Origin: Propionivibrio dicarboxylicus
GTDB lineage: Bacteria; Pseudomonadota; Gammaproteobacteria; Burkholderiales; Rhodocyclaceae
Assembly: GCF_900099695.1 (NCBI RefSeq)
Contig: NZ_FNCY01000001.1
Coordinates: 62,001 to 126,000, forward strand
Reading direction: 5' to 3'
Length of the DNA: 64,000 nt
The notes beneath the pieces were generated by a model. The model did not search any database, had not been told where the DNA came from, and saw only the letters and a program-made list of their open reading frames with translations. The position numbers were made by a program, and so were the translations under genes. Shown piece by piece: positions 56,936 to 64,000 of this stretch (the stretch's first letter is position 1; each line of letters opens with the position of its first letter).

Positions 56936-57865
56936 ATGCAAACTGCTAGCCAATACTGCGGTGTCTGGCCCGTCATGCTGACGCCCTTCGACGAACACCG
57001 CGAGATCGACTGGGCGTCGTTGGAGAAACTGATCGAATGGTATCTGCGCGCCGGCGTCTCGGGCCTGTTCGCCAACTGCCAGTCGAGCGAGATGTTCTTT
57101 TTGTCGGAAGCTGAATCGTTACAGCTTGTCCGCTTCGTGCTCGAGCGCGTCGATGGGCGCGTCCCGGTCGTGGCCTCCGGCCACACCGCCTGCGCCCTGT
57201 CGCAACAGATCGACCAGCTCGGCAAGATGGCCGAAACCGGCGTCGATAGCCTGATCCTGATCAGCAACCGACTCGCTGCGGCCAGCGAAGGCGACGACAC
57301 CGTATTGAACAGCCTGCAGCGCATCACCGCCGCGCTCGACGACCGGGTCGGACTCGGTATCTATGAATGTCCGCATCCCTACAAGCGCCTGCTCTCCGAC
57401 GAGGTCGTGCGCTGGTGCGCGGAGAGTGGGCGCTACACCTTCATCAAGGACACTTGCTGCCAGATCGACACGATCAAACGGCGACTCGAGCTGACCCGTG
57501 GCAGCCGCGTCCACCTCGCCAACGCTAACGGCCAGACCTTGCTCGCGTCATTGCAGGCGGGGGCGCACGGCTACAGCGGCGTCATGGCAAACTTCCATCC
57601 CGAGTTGTACGTCTGGCTGTGCAAGCACTGGCAAGACGCGCCGGAAAAAGCCCGGATCGTTTCCGACTATCTTGCCACGGCCTCGCTCGCCGAATCGCTC
57701 GATTACCCGATCTGCGCCAAGGACTACCAGGTGTCGATCGGCAATTTCCGCACGGCGACGAGCCGGACGCGCGACCCGGCGCACTACTACAGCGCCCATT
57801 TCGCGACCAATACCCAGCAGATGGTGCGCCTGGGCGAAACGCTGAAAACGCTGCTCGCGCTCTGA
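56936..57865 (+). CDS. Dihydrodipicolinate synthase family protein (DapA-like aldolase/dehydratase)
   Basis: A 309-residue (beta/alpha)8 lyase of the DapA/NanA family. The Schiff-base lysine is in FIKDTCCQ near residue 167, the catalytic tyrosine in GIYECPHPYKR near 143, and the opening VWPVMLTPFDEHREIDWASL and GLFANCQSSEMFFLS are family-like. DapA itself is unlikely because the GTTGES motif is replaced. In a sugar locus such enzymes cleave or dehydrate 2-keto-3-deoxy acids. The substrate is unknown. A terminator separates it from the isomerase gene. Confidence 0.82.
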   Translation: MQTASQYCGVWPVMLTPFDEHREIDWASLEKLIEWYLRAGVSGLFANCQSSEMFFLSEAESLQLVRFVLERVDGRVPVVASGHTACALSQQIDQLGKMAETGVDSLILISNRLAAASEGDDTVLNSLQRITAALDDRVGLGIYECPHPYKRLLSDEVVRWCAESGRYTFIKDTCCQIDTIKRRLELTRGSRVHLANANGQTLLASLQAGAHGYSGVMANFHPELYVWLCKHWQDAPEKARIVSDYLATASLAESLDYPICAKDYQVSIGNFRTATSRTRDPAHYYSAHFATNTQQMVRLGETLKTLLAL

Positions 57866-57996
57866 GTTGCCGCCCCCGTTCCGCCTGTCGTCCGCTTTTC
57901 GTTGGACGGCCGGTGCGAACGTATGGGAAAATGACCGGATGATGGCGCCGTGTGTGGGCGCCCTGCCGTTTCTTATTGCGTGTTGAGATCGATATT

Positions 57997-58314
57997 ATGG
58001 AAATTCTGGAATCCGGGTGCCTGGTCATCATCGGCCGCACCAACTCCGGCCGCGTCTTCCGCCCGAGCGACTGGGATCAGCGCCTGTGCTGCTCCGTGTC
58101 GAAGTTCGAGGACGGACGACTGACCTATTCGAAGTATGTCCGGCCCATCCACAAGGATAAGGACAAAGGCGTATTTATCGCCGCCGAGTTGAAAAAGGAA
58201 GACCCGGAACTCTGGGACTTCGTCGTCAACTTCGCCAAGGACAACGACCTGATGATCGAATGGCCGGAAGTCTGCATCCTGCCCGAGCCGGCCGCCGCAG
58301 AACCGACCGCCTGA
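57997..58314 (+). CDS. DUF3579 domain protein
   Basis: A 105-residue protein of a family found mainly in betaproteobacteria. Family-like parts are GRTNSGRVFRPSDWDQRLCC, LTYSKYVRPIHKDKDKGVF and FVVNFAKDNDLMIEW. ATG 57997 gives the usual N-terminus. Function unknown. The 131-base gap upstream shows no obvious promoter motif. Convergent with the TctA gene across a shared terminator. Confidence 0.83.
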   Translation: MEILESGCLVIIGRTNSGRVFRPSDWDQRLCCSVSKFEDGRLTYSKYVRPIHKDKDKGVFIAAELKKEDPELWDFVVNFAKDNDLMIEWPEVCILPEPAAAEPTA

Positions 58315-58365
58315 CGCAGGTCGCGGGAAGGTCGATCGCCGGACGCGCGATCGACGCAAAAAAAC

Positions 58366-58401
58366 AGCCGACGCAGCACGCTTGCTGCGGTCGGCTTTTT
58401 T
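58366..58401. terminator. Bidirectional terminator between DUF3579 and tctA
   Basis: AGCCGAC-GCAGCA (58366-58378), a short loop, and TGCTGC-G-GTCGGCT (58383-58396) form a 13-bp stem with one bulge. T's follow on the plus strand (58396-58401) and an A-run precedes it (58358-58364), so it works for both convergent transcripts. Confidence 0.9.
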
Positions 58402-58426
58402 ATTGCCGGAGGAAGCCCGGCGGGGT

Positions 58427-59929
58427 TCAGTCGATCTCGCCGGCGATCATCGCCTTCTTGTTCTTGATCTCGGCATAGACGCTGCCGGAGAACACGATCG
58501 CGGCAAGGATCAGCATGACCAGCGAGATCGGGCTTTCGACCAGACCGATCAGGCTGCCGCCGTTGATCTTGACCGATTGCAGCAGCGCCTTCTCCATCAT
58601 CGTGCCCAGCACATAGGTGAGCACGATCGGCGCCATCGGAATGTCGATCTTCTTCATGATGTAACCGAGTACCCCGAAGACCAGCATGACACCGACATCC
58701 CACAGGTCATTGGAAACGGTATAGGCGCCGATGATCGAGATGATCAGCACAATGGGATAGAGCAGCTTGGCCGGCACCAGCGCGATCCGCGCCCACCAGC
58801 CGGCCAGCGGCAGATTCATGAGCAGCAGCATGGCATTGCCGATGAACATGCTGGCGATCACGCCCCAGACGAAAGTCGGATTCTGCGTAAACAGGATCGG
58901 TCCCGGCGTCAGCCCGTGCATGACGAAGGCGCCGAGCAGGATGGCGATGGTCGGAGAACTCGGAATGCCCAGTGTCAGCAGCGGGATCATCGCACCGCCG
59001 CAATACGAATTGTTGGCGGTTTCCGGACCGGCGACGCCTTCGATGGCGCCCTTGCCGAATTTCTCCGGCGTCTTCGACAGCTTCTTCTCCATCGAGTACG
59101 ACAGCAGCGCCGGAATCGCCGAGTTGGTGCCCGGAATCAGGCCGATGAAGAAGCCGAGACCGGTCCCGCGCAGGATCGCGTTGGTTGTCGTCTTCATTTC
59201 CTTTTTCTCGGGCCACAGGCTCGACAGCTTCTCCGGTTTGCCGACGGCATTGAGGTTTTCCATACCGAGAAAGATTTCCGACAGGCCGAACAAGCCCATG
59301 GCGATCGTCACCAGGTCAAGACCGTTCATCAGGAAAGGCTGCCCGAAGGTAAAGCGCAAAGTACCGGTGATCGAATCCATGCCGATCACCGAGAGCATCA
59401 GGCCGATGAACATGGCGACCAGGCCGCGCACGATCGAACTGCCCATCAGGCCGACGACCATCGTCATGCCGAAGAGCATCAGCGAGAACATCTCCGAGGG
59501 CCCGAAGCGCAGCGCGAAGTCGGCCAGCGGCGGACCGATCAGCGCGAGGCCCAGCACCGAGGCAACGCCGCCGACGAAGGAGCCCAAGGCCGCCACCCCG
59601 AGCGCGACCCCGGCACGCCCCTGCTTGGCCATTTCATGCCCGTCGAGGCAGGTGATCACCGAGGCGGCCTCGCCCGGCGTGTTGATCAGCACCGAGGTGA
59701 TCGTCCCGCCGTACATGCCACCATAATAAATCCCGGACAGCATGATGATCGCCGAGACCGGCGACATGCCGTAGGTCAGCGGGATCAGCAGCGCCGTCGC
59801 GGTGGTCGGGCCGATGCCCGGCAGCACGCCGACCAGCTGGCCGACGGTGACGCCGATCAGGCAATACAGGAGGTTCTGCCATGTCATCGCCACGCCAAAA
59901 CCCGACAACAAACCCATCAGTGATTCCAT
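58427..59929 (-). CDS. tctA: Tripartite tricarboxylate transporter large permease TctA
   Basis: A 500-residue membrane protein of about 11 helices. Hallmarks are GVLPGIGPTTATALLIPLTYG near residue 35, the MYGGTITSVLINTPGEAASVITCLDG block near 70, and GLIPGTNSAIPALLSY near 255, the repeated GxxPGxxS-type substrate-site signatures. It forms the transport channel with TctB; a periplasmic TctC normally delivers the substrate. No TctC gene lies nearby. Confidence 0.94.
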   Translation of the reverse strand: MESLMGLLSGFGVAMTWQNLLYCLIGVTVGQLVGVLPGIGPTTATALLIPLTYGMSPVSAIIMLSGIYYGGMYGGTITSVLINTPGEAASVITCLDGHEMAKQGRAGVALGVAALGSFVGGVASVLGLALIGPPLADFALRFGPSEMFSLMLFGMTMVVGLMGSSIVRGLVAMFIGLMLSVIGMDSITGTLRFTFGQPFLMNGLDLVTIAMGLFGLSEIFLGMENLNAVGKPEKLSSLWPEKKEMKTTTNAILRGTGLGFFIGLIPGTNSAIPALLSYSMEKKLSKTPEKFGKGAIEGVAGPETANNSYCGGAMIPLLTLGIPSSPTIAILLGAFVMHGLTPGPILFTQNPTFVWGVIASMFIGNAMLLLMNLPLAGWWARIALVPAKLLYPIVLIISIIGAYTVSNDLWDVGVMLVFGVLGYIMKKIDIPMAPIVLTYVLGTMMEKALLQSVKINGGSLIGLVESPISLVMLILAAIVFSGSVYAEIKNKKAMIAGEID

Positions 59930-59947
59930 AGTGCGATGCTCCGGCGG

Positions 59948-60442
59948 TCAGGGCAGGGGGACGGAAAAACAGATCTTGAAGATGCCGTAGCAGACCAGCG
60001 AGATCCCGATCGACAACAGCACCGCCTGCCACAGCTTGTAGTGCGGCACGAACATGATCAGCAGCAAGAGCGAGCCGGCGATGATGAAGCCGGTGTGATT
60101 GAGCAGCAGCACGAAGACCATGCAGGACAGGAACACCGTCGCGACATTGGTCAGTTCTTTCCGCCCGGGGAAGCACTCGCCGACGCGGAACACCTGGCCG
60201 TGGCAGGACTGCCAGATGTAGGCGAGCGCCACGACGATCGACAGACCGGTCAGCCAGCGCGGATACATACCCGGCCCAGCGCCGATCAGCCGCGACTTGT
60301 ACAGGAGATCGAAGGAGACGACAAAAAACAGCAGCGAAAACGCCAGATACCCTAGCCCGAACCACAGGCCGGCATTCTGCTTCTTGACCCACGCCGAAAA
60401 CGTTTTTGGCTGGTCAGCGGCGGTCGTTTCTTCCATGCGCAC
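59948..60442 (-). CDS. tctB: Tripartite tricarboxylate transporter small permease TctB
   Basis: A 164-residue protein with four predicted helices, starting after a short charged N-terminus (LWFGLGYLAFSLLFFVVSFDLLYKSRLIGAGPGMYPRWL), which is the TctB pattern. It is 18 bases upstream of tctA. AGGAAGGGG lies before its ATG. Confidence 0.9.
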   Translation of the reverse strand: MRMEETTAADQPKTFSAWVKKQNAGLWFGLGYLAFSLLFFVVSFDLLYKSRLIGAGPGMYPRWLTGLSIVVALAYIWQSCHGQVFRVGECFPGRKELTNVATVFLSCMVFVLLLNHTGFIIAGSLLLLIMFVPHYKLWQAVLLSIGISLVCYGIFKICFSVPLP

Positions 60443-60816
60443 ACCCCTTCCTAATCAAAGCCCAAAAACCCGTCTCCGCCGCATCGTGTCGCAGCGGGAG
60501 AACAGATCCTTGTCGCTGTTGAACAGACTGCCGGACGTTTTTGAGCCGATGCCCACGCACGAAAGCGCAAACGGATTCAAGACTGCCATCGCATCAGGCT
60601 GTCGTTGCCGACCTCCTGACGAGCGATTGACTCAAGCACGTCCCGACAAGCCTGTGCAAGCCACGACAGCGCCTCTTGAAACCATGACCCACGCGTCCCC
60701 AAGCCCGCAATCTATACGCCTCAAAGACGAATGTCTACTGACAGCAAAGGCTCATGGCGACTCACGCTGTTACGATTTAGCCACAGCCACGCGAAAGGCG
60801 AAGGAAAACAGCAGAT
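60443..60816. other. Intergenic region between tctB and lacI, no gene found
   Basis: These 374 bases hold no frame with convincing coding character. Both flanking genes are on the minus strand, so the part nearest 60443 must contain the tctBA promoter and the part nearest 60816 the lacI 3' end. I saw no clear -35/-10 pair, no copy of the kinase operator and no T-tailed hairpin. Confidence 0.5.
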
Positions 60817-61824
60817 TCAGAAATTCCGGCAGATGATTTCGCAAGGCACGGTGTCGGTTTCGCCCGGCAGGCCGACCGGATCACGCGGCGCCAGCAAACG
60901 CTCGAACAGGCGTTCGGCGATGGCCTTCTCGTTCTGGCGGACGGCAACGATCCGGTTGGGCAGGAGATCCAGCATGGCGTGATCGTCGAAGGTGCCGATC
61001 AACAGCGCCGGATCGATGTTGCCCATCTGTTCGCGCAATTGCAGCAAGGCCCCTTCGAGCACGAGCAATGACGAACACATGAAGGCGGCCGGCGGTCGCC
61101 GCAACTCGTCGATGAGGATGCGCATCAGATGCCGGCCGGCGTCGGGACTGTCGTTGGCATCCGTCCAGATCCGCGACGCGACGTCATCGACGCCGGACTC
61201 GGCGCAAGCCGTCTCGAAGCCACGGATACGATCCTGAATACTCGGCGAATCGGCATGCGCGCACAGGAAGAAACATTCGCCGCCGGCGGATTCCTGCAGC
61301 ATGCGGCGCGCCATTTCCAGCCCGCCCTGGTAGTTGTCGCTGACGACGGCGGGAAACGGCCAGGAAGGGTAGCCACGGTCGAAGGCGACGATCGACGCGC
61401 GCGTCTTGTTGCTGCGCAGTTGCGGAAGCACCACCGACTGGCAGGGAGCGATCGCCAGCCCATCGACATCGCGTTCGAGCAGGCTCGTGATTGCGCGGTT
61501 TTCGAGTTCCGGACTCTCGTGCGAGGCCAGCGTCAGCAGCAGCAGATTGCGTTCGTTGCAACGGGCTTCCAGCGCCGCCATCAGCCGCGCGAAATAGGCG
61601 TTGGCAAGGTCGGGCACGACGAAGCCGATCGTCTCCGTGCGGGCGAGCTTGAGGCTGCGCGCGGCATGGTTGATCGAGTAACCGTGGATGGCGATGTAAT
61701 CCTCGATCGCCTGGCGGGTCTTGGCGCTGATGCGGTAGCGATCGGTCTGCCCGTTGATGACGAAGCGGACGGTGGTGATCGAAAAGCCGGTAGCCTTGGC
61801 AATTTCTTCGACAGTTTTTGACAT
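60817..61824 (-). CDS. LacI-family transcriptional regulator
   Basis: A 335-residue repressor. The N-terminal helix-turn-helix and hinge (TVEEIAKATGFSITTVRFVINGQ... YSINHAARSLKLARTETIGFVVPD) are followed by a periplasmic-binding-protein-like ligand domain. ATG 61824 is chosen because it starts the HTH directly. It is the only sugar-type regulator in this region and is the likely ligand of the operator at 53567-53582. Only ten bases separate its start codon from a miniature mobile element, so it has no ordinary upstream region of its own. Confidence 0.9.
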   Translation of the reverse strand: MSKTVEEIAKATGFSITTVRFVINGQTDRYRISAKTRQAIEDYIAIHGYSINHAARSLKLARTETIGFVVPDLANAYFARLMAALEARCNERNLLLLTLASHESPELENRAITSLLERDVDGLAIAPCQSVVLPQLRSNKTRASIVAFDRGYPSWPFPAVVSDNYQGGLEMARRMLQESAGGECFFLCAHADSPSIQDRIRGFETACAESGVDDVASRIWTDANDSPDAGRHLMRILIDELRRPPAAFMCSSLLVLEGALLQLREQMGNIDPALLIGTFDDHAMLDLLPNRIVAVRQNEKAIAERLFERLLAPRDPVGLPGETDTVPCEIICRNF

Positions 61825-61834
61825 ACCGGGTTTC

Positions 61835-62028
61835 CTAGGGTGTGTTCTCAATTAAGCGTTGGTTGCGCAAGGGTCTGGCGAGGCGTAGCGCTAGGCGGCG
61901 GATGCGCCGGTCGTCTGCAGCGTTGCGCGTCTTGCGAAGGGAACAACCCTTCGCTACGGCACGCGCCTTGCAGCCGATCCGGCGCAGGGCGCAACGCAAT
62001 CCAGCGGTCAATTGAGAGCACACCCTAG
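61835..62028. mobile_element. MITE-like element with terminal inverted repeats and CTAG duplication
   Basis: Left end CTAG-GGTGTGTTCTCAATT (61835-61853) and right end AATTGAGAGCACACC-CTAG (62010-62028) are inverted repeats with one mismatch, flanked on both sides by CTAG, which looks like a 4-bp target duplication of the IS5 type. Weaker symmetry continues inward. The centre carries a perfect hairpin GCGAAGGG-AACAA-CCCTTCGC (61934-61954). There is no transposase gene; both strands carry a short frame that begins MCSQL and ends near STP/NTP, simply reflecting the symmetry. Probably a non-autonomous derivative of an insertion sequence. Confidence 0.75.
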
Positions 62029-62080
62029 CGAAACGAACGAATACGCGAAACGTCGATTATCTCAGGAAACAGGGCCGGAA

Positions 62081-62111
62081 AAGAAAAACCGCCCGCAAAT
62101 GGCGGGCGGTT
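62081..62111 (-). terminator. Intrinsic terminator of rpoH
   Basis: AACCGCCCGC (62087-62096) pairs with GCGGGCGGTT (62102-62111) in a perfect 10-bp stem. On the minus strand it is followed by a T-rich run (AAGAAAAA at 62081-62088 on the plus strand). It lies 25 bases after the rpoH stop. Confidence 0.9.
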
Positions 62112-62135
62112 TTGGCTGTGGTGTCAGGCGCCGGA

Positions 62136-62987
62136 TCAGGCGACCAGCGGTGCCAGACTGGCGCGCATCTTCTGCATCGCCTTGACCTCGATCTGCCGGA
62201 TACGCTCGGCCGACACGCCGAATTCCGCGGCAAGTTCATGCAAGGTTGCCGGTTCTTCAGCCAACCAGCGCGACTCGACGATGCGCCGACTACGCTCATC
62301 CAGTTCACCCAGCGCCATCTGCAGGCCTTCGCCTTGCAGATGATCCGCCGCCCGGCTCTCCAGAACTCGCACCGGCTCGGAGCGATTGTCCTGCAGGTAG
62401 GCGATCGGCGCGAAGGCCTCGTCCTCATCGTTACCGGGCTCGAGCGCCACGTCGTGACCGCTCAGCCGGGTCTCCATCTCGGTCACGTCTTCCGGCTTGA
62501 CCTTGAGCTGTTCGGAGATCGCGTCGATCTGCGCCGGGGTCAGCGCCTCGCTGCTCTCCTTCATGCTACGCAGATTGAAGAACAGCTTGCGCTGCGCCTT
62601 GGTCGTCGCGACCTTGACGAGGCGCCAGTTGCGCAACACATATTCGTGGATCTCGGCCTTGATCCAGTGGATGGCGAAGGAAACCAGGCGCACGCCCTGC
62701 GACGGGTCGAAGCGCTTGACCGCCTTCATCAGGCCGATATTGCCTTCCTGGATCAGGTCGGCATGCGGCAGACCGTAACCCAGATAGCCGCGCGCAATCG
62801 AGATGACCAGACGCAGGTGCGAAAGAACCAGCTGACGCGCCGCTTCCAGATCGTTTTCCTCACGAAGGCGCGTTGCCAGCCGGAACTCTTCCTCCTCGGT
62901 CAGAATCGGAAATTGTTTCGCTGCCTGAATGTAGGCGTCGATATTGCCTACCGCAGAGATCGTCGGGAACGCCAGTGCTTGCGTCAT
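62136..62987 (-). CDS. rpoH: RNA polymerase sigma-32 factor
   Basis: A 283-residue heat-shock sigma factor. Region 2 includes LVLSHLRLVISIARGYLGYGLPHADLIQEGNIGLMKAVKRFDP, the sigma-32-specific RpoH box region follows (KLFFNLRSMK), and region 4 has LHELAAEFGVSAERIRQIEVKAMQKMR. An AGGAGGTGT site lies before ATG 62987. Upstream lies a CIRCE element, implying HrcA control. Confidence 0.96.
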   Translation of the reverse strand: MTQALAFPTISAVGNIDAYIQAAKQFPILTEEEEFRLATRLREENDLEAARQLVLSHLRLVISIARGYLGYGLPHADLIQEGNIGLMKAVKRFDPSQGVRLVSFAIHWIKAEIHEYVLRNWRLVKVATTKAQRKLFFNLRSMKESSEALTPAQIDAISEQLKVKPEDVTEMETRLSGHDVALEPGNDEDEAFAPIAYLQDNRSEPVRVLESRAADHLQGEGLQMALGELDERSRRIVESRWLAEEPATLHELAAEFGVSAERIRQIEVKAMQKMRASLAPLVA

Positions 62988-63032
62988 TTGGAATCACACC
63001 TCCTGTTGTTACTAGGATTACCCAGAGCCATT

Positions 63033-63059
63033 TTAGCACTCGTTGCGTAAGAGTGCTAA
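63033..63059. promoter_or_regulatory. CIRCE element (HrcA operator) upstream of rpoH
   Basis: TTAGCACTC (63033-63041), nine bases, and GAGTGCTAA (63051-63059) match the CIRCE consensus perfectly. It lies 46-72 bases upstream of the rpoH start. On the minus strand its outer half runs into TAAAAT, which could serve as a -10 covered by bound HrcA. Confidence 0.93.
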
Positions 63060-63110
63060 ACGCTCGAAAGGTTTCTTGTAACAGGGTGTTGATCACCGCG
63101 GCAACTATCG

Positions 63111-63151
63111 TCCGCAATTCAACTTGCTCCTTCCGCAACTCAACTTGCTCC
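63111..63151. repeat. Tandem 21-base repeat, two copies
   Basis: TCCGCAATTCAACTTGCTCC (63111-63130) and TCCGCAACTCAACTTGCTCC (63132-63151) differ at one base and are spaced by 21. They lie in the 62988-63300 gap, which apart from the CIRCE element and this repeat has no recognisable gene and is visibly less GC-rich than the rest. They could be the end of a mobile element or a protein-binding array. Confidence 0.6.
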
Positions 63152-63300
63152 CCTCGGAAAGTATCAATTTTGGCCAGCGAGCCACTTCAACGGTGACGGC
63201 TGGGCCTTAGTATGCCCTGGGGGGCAGCAACGAGTTATAGTCATGCTTTCGATAAAAGGCTGGCCAAATAAGCCATTCCAGCCAACACAACAACGAGAAC

Positions 63301-64000
63301 ATGAATCAACAAGCCCTCTCCTCCTTCATTTGGTCAGTTGCAGACCTACTACGCGGCGATTACAGACAATCCGAATACGGCAAAGTAATCCTCCCATTTA
63401 CAGTTCTGCGCCGCCTGGATTGTGTGCTTGAATCCACCAAAGCGGCCGTGTTGGCCGAATTGAAAGCAAAGACGGCTGCCGGACTTAATCCTGACCCGTT
63501 TCTCCTACGCAAAGCGGGCCAGGGTTTCTACAACACTTCGCCGCTCGACCTCGGCAAACTCTTGGGCGACCAGGACAACATTCGCGAGAACCTCTATGCC
63601 TACATTCAGGGGTTTTCGCCGGCAGCTCTGGACATCTTTGAGCGCTTCGAGTTCTTCACCCAGGTCGAGCGACTGGCCAAAGCCGGGCTGCTCTATCTAG
63701 TCACTGAGAAATTCGCCAATATCGACCTACACCCGGATATCGTCGATAACGCCCAGATGGGCCTGGTGTTCGAGGAGCTAATTCGGAAGTTCGCCGAAAT
63801 CTCGAACGAGACTGCCGGGGAGCACTTTACCCCGCGCGAAGTCATCCGGCTGATGGTGAATCTACTGTTTATTGAGGACGACGATGTTCTGACATCTGGC
63901 AATGCTGTTGTTCGGACCATCTACGACCCAACAGCCGGCACAGGCGGTATGCTTTCCGTGGCCGGTGAATACCTGTTGGAGCTCAATCCATCGGCTCGCC
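63301..64000 (+). CDS. hsdM: Type I restriction-modification DNA methyltransferase HsdM, 3' end outside the window
   Basis: An open frame runs from ATG 63301 to the last base (233 residues seen). The N-terminal HsdM_N-like helical domain (SSFIWSVADLLRGDYRQSEYGKVILPFTVLRRLD) is followed by the N6-adenine methylase domain with GEHFTPREVIRLMV and the SAM motif DPTAGTGGM near residue 216. The catalytic NPPF/Y motif would lie beyond the window. HsdM methylates host DNA as part of an HsdRMS complex; hsdS and hsdR probably follow. Base composition is lower in GC and codon use more relaxed than upstream genes, consistent with transfer. Confidence 0.93.
   Translation, partial: MNQQALSSFIWSVADLLRGDYRQSEYGKVILPFTVLRRLDCVLESTKAAVLAELKAKTAAGLNPDPFLLRKAGQGFYNTSPLDLGKLLGDQDNIRENLYAYIQGFSPAALDIFERFEFFTQVERLAKAGLLYLVTEKFANIDLHPDIVDNAQMGLVFEELIRKFAEISNETAGEHFTPREVIRLMVNLLFIEDDDVLTSGNAVVRTIYDPTAGTGGMLSVAGEYLLELNPSAR

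Noticed and set aside
61840-62028. Small proteins of 62 residues on both strands of the inverted-repeat element
   Set aside because: Both frames simply reflect the terminal inverted repeats (they start and end alike). No ribosome binding site or protein family was seen.

Overview
The window is about 64 kb of GC-rich, densely packed chromosome. It most likely comes from a betaproteobacterium, probably a member of the Rhodocyclales. The grounds are the block lolB-ispE-tRNA(Gln)-prs-rplY-pth-ychF, the glnA-DUF4124-ntrB-ntrC cluster, a betaproteobacterial DUF3579 protein, a Bordetella-type ZIP transporter and a CIRCE site in front of rpoH. Genus cannot be fixed from sequence alone.

Layout. (1) 1-2050: the 3' part of a UPF0317 putative hydro-lyase, an HDOD protein and a dodecin. 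(2) 2199-13281: a PrpR-type sigma-54 activator followed by a nine-gene operon (hydroxypyruvate isomerase, tartronate semialdehyde reductase, TRAP transporter DctPQM, zinc alcohol dehydrogenase, split transketolase, glycerate kinase). The operon is preceded by a textbook -24/-12 promoter and two overlapping palindromes, so control is readable from the DNA. The genes converge on hydroxypyruvate, tartronate semialdehyde and glycerate, but the imported substrate is unknown. (3) 13386-17466: a carboxyltransferase resembling transcarboxylase 5S without a biotin domain, a small hypothetical protein, an EamA exporter and a ZIP transporter. (4) 17539-36786: housekeeping genes: ftsYEX, an active/inactive M16 peptidase pair, rsmD-coaD-ferredoxin, mutM, TPR-lolB-ispE, an iron alcohol dehydrogenase, tRNA-Gln, prs-rplY-pth-ychF, gluQ, an EEP-family protein, nadA and a rhodanese. 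(5) 36912-41725: nitrogen control (NtrC sites, sigma-54 promoter, glnA, DUF4124, ntrB, ntrC), then birA-coaX and a small dioxygenase/GST/DoxX/LysR group. (6) 46338-52897: the complete pstSCAB-phoU-phoB-phoR phosphate operon behind a clear Pho box. (7) 52977-61824: a sugar locus: YhcH-type protein, FGGY pentulose kinase, fucose/arabinose isomerase, DHDPS-family enzyme, DUF3579 protein, TctAB permease without TctC, and a LacI regulator. A sigma-70 promoter overlapped by a LacI-like operator precedes the kinase. (8) 61835-64000: a 190-bp miniature inverted-repeat element directly upstream of lacI, rpoH with a perfect CIRCE element, then a visibly less GC-rich stretch that starts a type I restriction-modification locus (hsdM, cut by the window end).

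No CRISPR array, prophage or complete insertion sequence was seen. The most interesting points are the hydroxypyruvate-centred sigma-54 operon, the pentose locus with its operator and orphan permease, the biotin-domain-less carboxyltransferase, the MITE in the lacI leader, the HrcA site at rpoH, and the edge of a possible defence region at the right end.
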